From: Rhizobiaceae bacterium
GTDB taxonomy: Bacteria > Pseudomonadota > Alphaproteobacteria > Rhizobiales > Rhizobiaceae
Reading direction: 5' to 3'
DNA length: 64,000 nucleotides
Assembly: GCA_029212415.1 (NCBI GenBank)
Contig: JARGOF010000023.1
Coordinates: forward strand, 1-64,000
Below the pieces are notes generated by a model. It saw only the letters and a program-made list of their open reading frames with translations. It had not been told where the DNA came from and did not search any database. A program made the translations under genes and the position numbers. Shown here in pieces: positions 28,274-37,114 of this stretch (position 1 is the first letter of the stretch; every line of letters starts with the position of its first letter).

Positions 28274-29745
28274 GCGGCCACCTCGTCTTCCGCCAGAATG
28301 CAGCCCGGATTCATGATGTTTGCGGGATCGAAAGCACGCTTGACCGTGCGCATCATGGCAAGATGCGTTGCCTCGACGGAGGAGGCGAACCGGTCCCGCT
28401 TGGTGCGCCCCAGACCATGTTCGGCACTGATCGAACCGTCCATCGCCTCGACAATCTGAAATATCCGGTCCTCGATCTGCGCACCAATGGCCCGGGCTTG
28501 CGGCAGGGGCAATCCGGCGGGCGGCAGCGCATTGAAATGCACATTGCCATCACCGGCATGGCCGTAGGATTGACTTGTCCAGCCGGCAAAATTGCCCTCC
28601 AGCATGGCGCGCAATTGTTCGATCAGCGGCGCAATCTGCGGCAATCTCACTGAAATATCGCTGCGCACATGATAGCCGCGACGGCCATGGCCCTCGACAA
28701 GACCTTCACGGATCCGCCAGAAGGATTGCGCCTGGGCGATACTGGCGGCAAGCACCGCGTCGCGCACCAGATCAGCCTCCATGGCTTCCGTCAAAAACAC
28801 CTCCATCATCGCACGCAATGGCACAAGGCGGCTGGCTGACACTTCCATCAGGACATGCACCGGCGCATCGCCGGCAAGCGGGCTTTGCAATTGCGGATAG
28901 ATCTCCGTGGCCAGCGGAAGACATTCCGCCCCGATGATTTCGAAACCGCTCATCAGATCGGCGCAGGAACGCCGCGCCCTGGAAAACAATTCGATCGCAT
29001 CGGCAAAAGTGTCCAGCCCCAGATAGGCCGTCTCGGTCACCTCCGGCCGCGGCAGGAGTTTCAGGCAGGCGGCGGTGACGATGCCCAGTGTACCTTCGCT
29101 GCCGATAAACAACTGCTTGAGATCATAGCCGCGATTGTCCTTGCGCAATCCGCCAAGACCATTCCACAGCGAGCCGTCCGGCAAAACGACTTCAAGGCCC
29201 AGCACCAGATTGCGCATCATGCCGTAGCGCAGAACATTCACCCCGCCGGCATTGGTCGCCACATTGCCGCCGATCTGGCAACTGCCCTGCGCCCCCAGCG
29301 AAAGCGGAAACAGAAAGTCGCGCTCGTCTGCCGCGTCCTTGACGTTCTGCAAAAGACAGCCCGCCTCAACGGTGATGGAAAAATTGCCGTCGTCAATGTC
29401 GCGAATGGCGTTCAGCCTCTCCAGACTGACGATGAGACAACCGGGCTTCGGGCTGATGGCACCGGAGGTAAGCCCGGTATGGCCGCCCTGCGGGATCACG
29501 GCGATGCCCTTGTCTGCACAATAGGCGACAACGGCCCGCACCTCATCAACGCTCCGCGGCCGCGCCACGGCCAGCATCTGCCCCTGGGCATCACCGGACC
29601 AGTCCACACTGTAACGGCTGTTTGCATCGCCCGGCAGTTCGACATCAATGGGATGCAGCGCCACACGCACATCATCCGCCCGATGGTCGGAACGTTCAGA
29701 AAGTGATGATCCAGTCAAACCAGTCACAGGCACACCCGGGTTCAA
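28270..29745 (-). CDS. FAD-binding oxidoreductase, D-2-hydroxyacid dehydrogenase (GlcD/DLD) type
   Basis: A ~491-residue flavoprotein that oxidises D-2-hydroxy acids such as D-lactate, glycolate or D-2-hydroxyglutarate. The FAD-binding PCMH domain has VIPQGGHTGLTSGAI and GAQGSCQIGGNVATNAGGVNVLRYG (~75-165). The C-terminal cap domain carries the metal motif GHAGDGNVHFN and the closing EHGLGRTKR. The first 20 residues are poorly conserved and the start is uncertain: the longest frame uses TTG at 29745. It is the first gene of the operon and overlaps gntR by four bases. Confidence 0.9.
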   Translation of the reverse strand: MNPGVPVTGLTGSSLSERSDHRADDVRVALHPIDVELPGDANSRYSVDWSGDAQGQMLAVARPRSVDEVRAVVAYCADKGIAVIPQGGHTGLTSGAISPKPGCLIVSLERLNAIRDIDDGNFSITVEAGCLLQNVKDAADERDFLFPLSLGAQGSCQIGGNVATNAGGVNVLRYGMMRNLVLGLEVVLPDGSLWNGLGGLRKDNRGYDLKQLFIGSEGTLGIVTAACLKLLPRPEVTETAYLGLDTFADAIELFSRARRSCADLMSGFEIIGAECLPLATEIYPQLQSPLAGDAPVHVLMEVSASRLVPLRAMMEVFLTEAMEADLVRDAVLAASIAQAQSFWRIREGLVEGHGRRGYHVRSDISVRLPQIAPLIEQLRAMLEGNFAGWTSQSYGHAGDGNVHFNALPPAGLPLPQARAIGAQIEDRIFQIVEAMDGSISAEHGLGRTKRDRFASSVEATHLAMMRTVKRAFDPANIMNPGCILAEDEVAA

Positions 29746-29778
29746 TGCAGATTACCCGATCAGCATTGCATATGTTTG

Positions 29779-29791
29779 GTTGTCCTACAAC
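29779..29791. promoter_or_regulatory. Probable GntR/FCD operator
   Basis: GTTGT-CCT-ACAAC is a perfect dyad of the GT-N-AC type bound by FadR-subfamily regulators, lying 34 bases before the first codon of the FAD oxidase. The regulator gene is second in that operon, so autoregulation is the simplest reading. Confidence 0.55.
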
Positions 29792-30285
29792 TATACAAAT
29801 TAACTTTTTGGGGACGACCTGTGGATCAGACGTTTGGAGGATGGGGAAATTTGTTGAGTTATCGGGAGAGCATAGTTAATTTTCCCATTGTTAACGGGCA
29901 TATCGGGTCATCAATCAGATGATAGCTGCTCCCAGCGAAACGCTTTTCGTTGACAACGCCAATAATGCCAAGCGTTTCAATACAGAATTAAGGGATTTTG
30001 GGGTTGGCTCTCACATAGCGAGACGCACTGTTCACATTGACAGATGCTTAATTCAACCTCATCCAACTGCTCACGCTTCTGGAGGAAGCATCCAAGACAT
30101 GAGCACAACTGTACTCGGAATCCAGCTTTGCCCCTGACAAGCATCAAATCAGCGGATACATGCCCTGCAAGCGGGCACGCAAGACTGCAAGACTTCACAA
30201 AGTGTCGCGCAATCATAAACGACGAGTACGTTTTTCTTCCACAGCCTGCCGGAAATACACTCAATGTGTGTGAGCGGAACTCCAC
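29792..30285. other. Gene-free stretch between the FAD oxidase operon and the lipase
   Basis: About 490 bases. The open frames here are short, lack ribosome sites and show no family pattern. Base composition is AT-rich, like the lipase gene beside it, so the stretch may belong to the same acquired segment. No clear terminator was found after the lipase stop. Confidence 0.4.
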
Positions 30286-32139
30286 TTACAAAGGGCTTAT
30301 AGGCGCTTTCTTCAGTTGGAATTCGGCCCGTGTCGCAATTGCACCTAAATCAAATGTGCGGGCTACATCATCCAGTCCCAATTGTTCCGAACTGCGTGCA
30401 ACGACACTGCGCCATTTTGAGTCCTGGACGTAGAATTTTTGAGGAATAGAAATTTTTCCAGCTTCATCTCCTCCAAAATTTGCGATATTTTTTTCTCCTG
30501 CCTGTAGCGCAAAATTGAGCGCAAACTGCGGTGCTCCGAGCTGATAAAATGCAACGGCAGAGTTCTGGCGTGCCCAAAATTGCCTGTCAGCACTTAGAGT
30601 ATCACTATCAAGAGCAGCAACAGAGAATCCAATGGCTCGCAAAGCTGCACGATTGTCTCCGTTATACTTGTTGGCTAGATCATATAGTACCCCGCCCTCG
30701 ATACCGGCAGCACCAGCCACTTCTTGAAATTGGCTTGCGGCAAGATTGTAAATAGCCCGATCAAAGTTGGCTGGGTTGATTTCAGCAAACTCGGAGAGCG
30801 CGCCCTCAAGGCTCTTTAAATCCGTCGGCTTGATGAAAAACATATCCTTCGCGGAGATCGCTGCGGAAACAGCGGAAAATTCCAGAATGTGTTGAATGAC
30901 GAGCTTGGCATCAGCGTCGCTTAACAAAGAATCATGATAAGCACTAACAGATTGAAAATCCCGATTACCCAAATGCCAAAACGGATATGAAGACCAGTCC
31001 GGAACCGTGCCATCCCCTAAACCGAGACGCATTCCGCCCCTTTCAATTCGCGGCCTATCACCCGCTTGAATACTTATCTCAGATACCGTGTCACGGACCT
31101 TCTTTTTACCATCGGAACCGCTTTTCGAGCCGGCTAGAAACACCATTTTTGCCAGCAAGCCAAGAGAATGCCGTTGCATCAATAGCGAGCAAACACTCTT
31201 CGCGGCATCATCGAGTCGAAGCTCTATCAGCTCCATAGCCACTTCTCGTGCCATACCTTTTGGCAACTTAGCCGGTAACTTCAACATTTCCCAATGCTGA
31301 ATGTTCCACAACTGCAACTCAATTGATGTTCCAGTGTCACTATGCACGACCAGTTTATTGCTGAGTCTAGATTCTGAAGCTGAACAGTCAGGTCTAACCA
31401 AATTGTATGAGGGAAGCAGCTCGTAAGTGCTTTCAAATGTCAAAGCATCGCGCACGATGTTATCGCTGAACAAAAGTGAGAAAAAAGGTTCATTGGTGAG
31501 CGACGATTCACCAGTAAAAAGCGATCCAACGGGCTCGAGAGAACCTAAATGAGGCGTTCCGGCAAAGACAATCTGGTCAATACGTTCCGATGCAACTCGG
31601 GCACACCCGGTTCCGGCTTCAAGATAGTCGTTCAACCAATGTCGCAATACAAGTCCACCCATAGAATGGGCCACAAATACAATATGGGTGCCATCTTCTA
31701 TTTGGGAATCTTTCGAGCAGAGCCATTTATCAAATTCGGCAGCTGATATGCGGTTTGACCTGCGCCAATCGTACGCAAACGAAGAAACCTTCACGCCCAG
31801 CAATCGATTGTGCCGCTCAAAATCTGAGTAAATATTCCGTTCAGTAACCTGAAAGCCCTTGAACTTAATTTTGGCCTTTTCCATTAGCGAAGGAGTAAAT
31901 GTCGGATAAGTTAATAATGAGAGACCGTTTCCGCCATAGTCATCCTCACCCCAATGCCATTTAGCAGATTGAGCATCAAATAACTTTGAGCCAAATATGC
32001 CTGGAATAAACACCAGAACAACTTTATCCGGTCGCGGCTTAATATATTGATATTGTGTTGAAAAGGCAGCTTGGGAAAATAGAGTAAGCAGTATAGCTGC
32101 AATGAGAGCCCTAGAAACTGAGAGTATTAATGTTGACAC
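30286..32139 (-). CDS. LCAT-like alpha/beta hydrolase (putative secreted lipase/acyltransferase)
   Basis: A 617-residue protein with an N-terminal signal peptide (ALIAAILLTLFSQAAFS, cleavage near residue 28). The oxyanion region VVLVFIPGIFGSKLFD (~41-55) and the nucleophile elbow FVAHSMGGLVLRHWL (Ser159; the usual first Gly is Ala) match the lecithin:cholesterol acyltransferase family. LGDGTVPDWSSY (~375) probably holds the catalytic Asp, and the His may be in SAYHDSLL. The last ~200 residues are of no family I know. GC is near 42% in a sampled line against about 68% in the neighbouring operon, which points to horizontal transfer. The start is GTG after GGGG. Confidence 0.75.
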   Translation of the reverse strand: MSTLILSVSRALIAAILLTLFSQAAFSTQYQYIKPRPDKVVLVFIPGIFGSKLFDAQSAKWHWGEDDYGGNGLSLLTYPTFTPSLMEKAKIKFKGFQVTERNIYSDFERHNRLLGVKVSSFAYDWRRSNRISAAEFDKWLCSKDSQIEDGTHIVFVAHSMGGLVLRHWLNDYLEAGTGCARVASERIDQIVFAGTPHLGSLEPVGSLFTGESSLTNEPFFSLLFSDNIVRDALTFESTYELLPSYNLVRPDCSASESRLSNKLVVHSDTGTSIELQLWNIQHWEMLKLPAKLPKGMAREVAMELIELRLDDAAKSVCSLLMQRHSLGLLAKMVFLAGSKSGSDGKKKVRDTVSEISIQAGDRPRIERGGMRLGLGDGTVPDWSSYPFWHLGNRDFQSVSAYHDSLLSDADAKLVIQHILEFSAVSAAISAKDMFFIKPTDLKSLEGALSEFAEINPANFDRAIYNLAASQFQEVAGAAGIEGGVLYDLANKYNGDNRAALRAIGFSVAALDSDTLSADRQFWARQNSAVAFYQLGAPQFALNFALQAGEKNIANFGGDEAGKISIPQKFYVQDSKWRSVVARSSEQLGLDDVARTFDLGAIATRAEFQLKKAPISPL

Positions 32140-32371
32140 GCGAACCCCCGCAGTCTGAAATATATACCAACCTGAAGTGTATACAATAACATAAAATCAA
32201 TCATTTGGCGAAGCGTATTTTGAAACATGCCAACAACCCCAACCACCGCTTGCCATCTCCCACCCCACACAAGCATAAAGTGAACGTCCACTCACCCCAG
32301 TAAACCCGCGGACACATAGACTATGACGCATGCATAATTATCGCTGGATTTCACCGGCGATTGTGCAATGA

Positions 32372-32390
32372 TTGGCTTTGCACAAGCCAA
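32372..32390. promoter_or_regulatory. Inverted repeat upstream of the nucleoside hydrolase
   Basis: TTGGCTT-TGCAC-AAGCCAA is a perfect 7-bp dyad 68 bases before the likely GTG start of the hydrolase and without a T tract. It looks like an operator for the nucleoside operon. An in-frame TTG inside it could extend the frame but would be an odd start. Confidence 0.45.
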
Positions 32391-32458
32391 TGCGCCCTGC
32401 CCCTGCTGTCTTGCGGGTTTTTGTGGCCAGGGCTTTTGAGACGACAATATTTGACGGG

Positions 32459-33421
32459 GTGAACAGATTGGGCGACCGGTTTCGGATAATTCTGGATGTC
32501 GATACGGGTATCGATGATGCGCTGGCCATTCTCTATGCGCTGGGACGCGACAATATCGAACTGGAGGCGCTGACCACGATCTATGGCAATGTCGATGTCG
32601 ATACGGCAACGCGCAATTCTTTGCAGCTTCTGGAGCTTGCCGGACGCACCGACATACCCGTTGCGCGCGGCGTTTCGCGGCCCCTGACCCAGCCCTTCAA
32701 CGGTGGCGCCCTGCATGTACATGGCGCCAATGGGTTCGGCGATTTCGACATGGCCCCGCCGAAGACAAAAGCTGTCGACACGTGGGGGCCTGACCTTTTG
32801 ATCGACATGGCGCGCCGCTATCCCGGTGAAATCACCCTGCTCGCCGTCAGTCCGATGACCAATGTGGCACAGGCACTGATGAAAGCGCCCGACATTGCAA
32901 CGAAATTCCGCAAGATCGTGATGATGGGAAGTACGCTGGTACATCCTGGCATTGGCGGCGTTGTGCCGCCCATGGTGGACGCCAATTTCCACAATGATCC
33001 GGAGGCGGCGCGCATCGTCTTGCATTCGGGCGCTGATCTCGTTGCCGTTGGCATGGATGTGACCATGCACGCCAAATTGCGCGCCTCCGACATTGATGCG
33101 ATTTCCGCCAGTGGCGGCCCTGCCGCAAGGGCTGCGATGGAAGCCTCGCGTTTCTATCTGGAGGCCTACAAGGGCTTCTACCCCGGCACGGACTATTGCG
33201 GTCTGCACGATCCGCTGGCGGTGGCGCTGGCCGAGGTGCCGGAGCTTGCAACCTATGAGACCCTCTCGGCAGATATCGAATGTGCCGGAACATTGACCCG
33301 CGGACAAATGCTGCCGGACCGCCGTCCCAGCGCGCCGAAAGACCGGCAGGTCAGCGTGGCGACGGACGTCGATTACGAGCGGTTTGCAAAATATTTTGCC
33401 AGCGCTGTTGCAGCACAGTAA
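32459..33421 (+). CDS. Nucleoside hydrolase
   Basis: About 320 residues. Nucleoside hydrolases split the N-glycosidic bond of nucleosides to free base plus ribose. The N-terminal calcium-binding motif is ILDVDTGIDDALAILYAL (the DxDxGxDD aspartate cluster); VSPMTNVAQAL and MMGSTLVHPG follow; the second metal Asp and base-binding residues lie in DANFHNDPEAARIVLHSG and DYCGLHDPLAVAL, the latter with the C-terminal Ca-ligating Asp. The longest frame begins at 32372 inside a dyad. The GTG at 32459 gives the usual family length and is preferred, without a strong ribosome site. It heads a nucleoside transporter operon. Confidence 0.88.
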   Translation: MNRLGDRFRIILDVDTGIDDALAILYALGRDNIELEALTTIYGNVDVDTATRNSLQLLELAGRTDIPVARGVSRPLTQPFNGGALHVHGANGFGDFDMAPPKTKAVDTWGPDLLIDMARRYPGEITLLAVSPMTNVAQALMKAPDIATKFRKIVMMGSTLVHPGIGGVVPPMVDANFHNDPEAARIVLHSGADLVAVGMDVTMHAKLRASDIDAISASGGPAARAAMEASRFYLEAYKGFYPGTDYCGLHDPLAVALAEVPELATYETLSADIECAGTLTRGQMLPDRRPSAPKDRQVSVATDVDYERFAKYFASAVAAQ

Positions 33422-33458
33422 AACCTAAAAGACCAATTCAACATCAAAGGGGATAGAC

Positions 33459-34490
33459 ATGAAAAAATTCACAACGGCACTGGTGGGCATTGGATTGACG
33501 GGCATGAGCCTGGCGCTGGCCGCTGCTCCTCATGCAGCCATGGCGCAGGAAAAGAGCATCGTCTATGTGTCTCCCAATCCGATCGGCAACAATCCCTTTC
33601 TGGTACTGGGCCGCGAAGGAACGGAAGCTGCTGCCGCGAAGATTGGCGCAAAGGCCTCCATTATTGAAAGCGAAACACCGCAGGCGATCCTTGAAAACCT
33701 CTATGCAGCGGCCAATGAAGGCGCTGATATCATTGTCGCACTGAGCTTTTCCGCCCTTGATGCCGTCACCGAAGTGGCGCCAAGCGCGCCGGACACGCAG
33801 TTTCTGATTGTCGATGCCTGCCCGAGCGGCGATCGCCCGGACAATCTGCATTGCGCCGTGTTCCGCGAGCATGAATCGTCCTTCCTGATGGGCGCCATGG
33901 CTGCCATGGCTTCAAAGAGCGGCACAGTCGGCGCTGTGGGTGCGGTCGACATTCCCTTCCTGCATCGCTTTACCGATGGCTTTGCAGCCGGTGCGCAGCA
34001 TGTAACCCCGGGCATCAAGGTTGAAACCCGCTGGGTCGGTGGCCAGAACCCCTTCTCCGATCCGGTGCGCGCCAAGGAACAGGCGCTTGCCCTGAACGCC
34101 ATTGGCGCCGATGTGATTTATGCGGCCGCTGCGGGTGGCAATTTCGGCATCTATGAAGCAGCCAGCGACGGCGGCTTCCAGGTCATGGGTGTCGATGTCA
34201 ATCATTGCCCGCTGGCCAATGGCACCATGTATGATTCAGCCCTCAAGCGCGTCGATCAGGTCATTTTGAAGTCCGTTGACGCCATCATGGGCGGCGCCAA
34301 GGCCAGCTTCGCAGCCTATGGTCTGGCCGAAGGCGGTGTTGGCGGTGTTGTTCTGGATTCCGATGAGAACCTGGCTGCAAGCGGCTGCCTGATTGCCGAT
34401 AATGCCGAGATGGTCAAAGGCGTGCGCGCCATTGCCGACCAGATCATTGCCGGTGACATCACGGTCGCTGACCCGCTGGCCGCGAACTGA
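33459..34490 (+). CDS. BMP family ABC transporter substrate-binding protein
   Basis: A 343-residue periplasmic protein with a Sec signal peptide (KKFTTALVGIGLTGMSLALAAAPHAAMAQ, cut near residue 30). The BMP/PnrA fold shows IVYVSPNPIGNNPFLVLGREGTEAAA, IIVALSFSALDAV, GSKSGTVGAVGAVDIPFLHRF-like segments and GADVIYAAAAGGNFGIYEAA (~220). BMP proteins bind purine or other nucleosides, which fits the hydrolase just upstream (37 bp). A strong AAAGGGGATAG ribosome site precedes the ATG. Confidence 0.93.
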   Translation: MKKFTTALVGIGLTGMSLALAAAPHAAMAQEKSIVYVSPNPIGNNPFLVLGREGTEAAAAKIGAKASIIESETPQAILENLYAAANEGADIIVALSFSALDAVTEVAPSAPDTQFLIVDACPSGDRPDNLHCAVFREHESSFLMGAMAAMASKSGTVGAVGAVDIPFLHRFTDGFAAGAQHVTPGIKVETRWVGGQNPFSDPVRAKEQALALNAIGADVIYAAAAGGNFGIYEAASDGGFQVMGVDVNHCPLANGTMYDSALKRVDQVILKSVDAIMGGAKASFAAYGLAEGGVGGVVLDSDENLAASGCLIADNAEMVKGVRAIADQIIAGDITVADPLAAN

Positions 34491-34492
34491 TC

Positions 34493-34511
34493 GCCTCTGC
34501 TCGAAAGAGGC
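34493..34511 (+). promoter_or_regulatory. Intercistronic stem-loop
   Basis: GCCTCT-N7-AGAGGC lies between the binding-protein and ATPase genes and contains part of the AGAGG ribosome site of the latter. Such loops often stabilise the upstream message and lower translation of the next gene, as expected for a binding protein needed in excess. Confidence 0.45.
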
Positions 34512-34519
34512 CATGATTG

Positions 34520-36088
34520 ATGCAAATTGAAAACCAGGTTCAGCCTGCCGTGTGCAGGCTGAACGGAATCTCGAAATCCTTTGGAGACATCCAGGCGCTT
34601 CGCGATGTCACCTTTGAGGTTCGAAAAGGCGAATTCCTCGCCATCGTCGGGGAAAATGGCGCCGGTAAATCCACAGCCATGGGCGTGCTGTTCGGCCTTC
34701 TGGAGCCGGATGCAGGCCATATCACCTTTGCCGGTGAACGCCGCAAACTCAAGTCGGCCCGCGACGCCATCGATGCGGGGTTCGGCATGGTGCACCAGCA
34801 TTTCAAACTCTATCCCGATCTCACCGTTCTGGAAAACGTACTGGTCGGCTATGAGGGCGCCAACGGCTTTGGCCTCGTGCCCTTCCAGGAGCGCCGCAAG
34901 GCAGTCGCCAGCCTCATTCACGAATTTGAATTCACGCTCGATCTGGACCGCAAGATCTCCGACATGCCCGTCGATGCGCGCCAGCAGGTCGAAATCGTCA
35001 AGATGCTTTTCCGTGGCGCCTCGGTGGTGATCCTCGATGAGCCAACGGCTGTTCTGACACCGCAGGAATGCGTCACCCTTTACGCCATGCTCAAGCGCCT
35101 GTGCGCCCAGGGAAAATCGGTCGTTTTGATCACCCACAAGCTGGGCGAGGTCATGGACCATTCCGAGCGCGTGTTGGTCATGCGCCACGGGGCGCTGGTG
35201 GCCGAACGCAAGACCAGCGAGACCGACCAGGGCGAACTGGCCGAACTGATGGTCGGACGGCAGATTGAAACCGTTAAAAAAATCAGCCGTATCCAGCCGC
35301 AGGTCGTGGCCTCGCTGCAGGGCGTCAGCGTGCAATCGGGATCGGACAAGCCGCGGCTTGATGGCGTGTCCATCGAACTGCGGGCTGGTGAGATTTTTGG
35401 TGTTGCCGGGGTCACCGGCAACGGCCAGAAAGAACTGGTCAATGCCGTGATGGGCCTGGAAAAAAACGCCGCCGGGCAGATCATTTTCCAGGGCCGGGAT
35501 ATCGGCGGCCTGACTGTGGCCGAGCGGCGACAGATCGGCATTGGCTATATGGCCGAAGACCGGATGACGATCGGGCTCGCTACCAGGGGCACAATTGCCG
35601 AAAACCTGATTGCCGGCCGGGAAGGTTCAAGCCCAAAGGGAGCCGTTCGGGAGGGCCATTCCGGCTTTTCCAGCTTCGGTTTTCTGCACTGGCGACAGAT
35701 CCGCGACCATGCGCAGCGGCTGGTGAAAAACTATGATATCCGCACGCCCAGTGCCATGCAGCGGGTTGGCAATCTATCGGGTGGCAACCAGCAGAAGGTG
35801 GTTGTGGCGCGCGAATTATCCGCTGCGCCGAAGCTTCTGGTGGTGGAAAATCCCTGCTGGGGCGTCGATGTGGGGGCCATTTCCTTTATCCACCGGCAGA
35901 TTCTGCAGCTTGCCGAAACCGGCGCTGCCATATTGCTGATCAGCAATGATCTGGAAGAATTGTTTGAACTCAGCGACCGGGTGGGTGTGATGTTTGAGGG
36001 ACGGATGAACCGGGTCTTTGACCGCTCCGAACTCGATGCCTTTGCCGTTGGCGCCGCCATGTCCGGCGATGAGGAGCAACGCCCATGA
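34520..36088 (+). CDS. Nucleoside-type ABC transporter ATP-binding protein (two ATPase modules)
   Basis: A 522-residue protein with two fused ABC modules, as in RbsA/NupA. Module 1 has Walker A GENGAGKSTAMGVL (~45) and Walker B VVILDEPTAVLTPQE with a relaxed signature (DARQQVEIVKML). Module 2 (from ~255) has a degenerate Walker A GVTGNGQKELV and the intact signature LSGGNQQKVVVAREL, then LLVVENPCWGVDVGA. This asymmetry is normal for the family. The start is the ATG at 34520 after AGAGG. It is co-transcribed with the two permeases. Confidence 0.93.
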   Translation: MQIENQVQPAVCRLNGISKSFGDIQALRDVTFEVRKGEFLAIVGENGAGKSTAMGVLFGLLEPDAGHITFAGERRKLKSARDAIDAGFGMVHQHFKLYPDLTVLENVLVGYEGANGFGLVPFQERRKAVASLIHEFEFTLDLDRKISDMPVDARQQVEIVKMLFRGASVVILDEPTAVLTPQECVTLYAMLKRLCAQGKSVVLITHKLGEVMDHSERVLVMRHGALVAERKTSETDQGELAELMVGRQIETVKKISRIQPQVVASLQGVSVQSGSDKPRLDGVSIELRAGEIFGVAGVTGNGQKELVNAVMGLEKNAAGQIIFQGRDIGGLTVAERRQIGIGYMAEDRMTIGLATRGTIAENLIAGREGSSPKGAVREGHSGFSSFGFLHWRQIRDHAQRLVKNYDIRTPSAMQRVGNLSGGNQQKVVVARELSAAPKLLVVENPCWGVDVGAISFIHRQILQLAETGAAILLISNDLEELFELSDRVGVMFEGRMNRVFDRSELDAFAVGAAMSGDEEQRP

Positions 36089-37110
36089 TCCGCTCCAGAT
36101 ATGCCTCAATCATTGCCCCGCTGGCGATCATTTTCCTTGGCGTGTTGATCCTGCTGGCAATCCCCCAGACCCGTCCCGTTGTCGAGGGCTTCCTGAACGG
36201 CGCCTTTGGCGGGCGCAATCATTTCAATCTGTTCTCGACGCTGGCGCGCTTCTCCATCCTGCTGGGCATGGCCATGTCGGTTCTGGTGTCGTTTCGCGCC
36301 GGGCTGCTGAATATCGGCGGCGAAGGACAATTGGTTCTGGGCGGGCTGACCGCCGCCCTGGTCGGTGTCTATCTGCCCGGCCCGCCACTCTACGTCTCCG
36401 TGGTGGCGCTGCTGGCGGCCATGACGGCAGGCGCCTCATGGGCCGTACTGGCCGGCCTGCTGGACCGTGTCGCAAAAGTGCCGCTGCTGATCGGATCGCT
36501 GCTGCTCAATTATCCGGCCTCCTATCTCGCCTCCTATTTTGTCAGCCATCCGTTTCGCGATGTGGCAAGCGGCGCAACACAGACCCACAGGATCATGACC
36601 GAAGCGCGGCTTCCGCGGTTTCCCGGCACCATTCTGGACTACGGCATCCTGCTCATCGGGGCGACGGCCATTCTGGTCATCGCACTGGAGAAGACCTCCG
36701 TCTTCGGCTATCGGGTGCGCATGCAGGGCTATAGCTACGGCTTTGCCAGGACATCGGGCTTCCCCACCGGCGCGCTCTATTATCGTACCCTGATCATCAG
36801 CGGCATGATCGCCGGCATGACCGGCTACACCGCTGTTTTTGGCCTCAACCAGCGCTATATCGACGGCATGCTGACGATCCCGCTCTACACATGGACCGCC
36901 ATTGCCGCCGTGCTGCTGGCTGCTATCATTCCACTGATTACCCCGGTCACGGCATTCTTTTTCGCCATGCTGGCAACCGGAGCGGTCGGCATGGAGCGCT
37001 CCGCCGACATACCGCGTGAAATCGGCCAGATCGTGCAGGCCATGATCGTGCTTTATCTCGCAGGCGTTGGCGGCAAGATGCTCTCCGGCGGCACCAAGGA
37101 GGATCACTAG
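36085..37110 (+). CDS. Nucleoside-type ABC transporter permease 1
   Basis: A 341-residue inner-membrane protein with about 10 hydrophobic segments of the BPD_transp_2 family. It shows ARFSILLGMAMSVLVSFRAGLLNIGGEGQLVLGGL (~50-85), the typical NIGGEGQ signature, and FNLNQRYIDG-type loops near the end. It overlaps the ATPase gene by four bases (ATGA). It pairs with the following permease to form the channel. Confidence 0.93.
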   Translation: MIRSRYASIIAPLAIIFLGVLILLAIPQTRPVVEGFLNGAFGGRNHFNLFSTLARFSILLGMAMSVLVSFRAGLLNIGGEGQLVLGGLTAALVGVYLPGPPLYVSVVALLAAMTAGASWAVLAGLLDRVAKVPLLIGSLLLNYPASYLASYFVSHPFRDVASGATQTHRIMTEARLPRFPGTILDYGILLIGATAILVIALEKTSVFGYRVRMQGYSYGFARTSGFPTGALYYRTLIISGMIAGMTGYTAVFGLNQRYIDGMLTIPLYTWTAIAAVLLAAIIPLITPVTAFFFAMLATGAVGMERSADIPREIGQIVQAMIVLYLAGVGGKMLSGGTKEDH

Positions 37111-37114
37111 CCCC

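Noticed and set aside
29977-30285. 102-residue minus-strand frame after the lipase
   Set aside because: Rich in Cys and Ser without periodicity, no ribosome site, and it lies in a gene-free AT-rich stretch.
32351-33307. 318-residue minus-strand frame opposite the nucleoside hydrolase
   Set aside because: Shadow of the hydrolase, whose metal motifs are intact.
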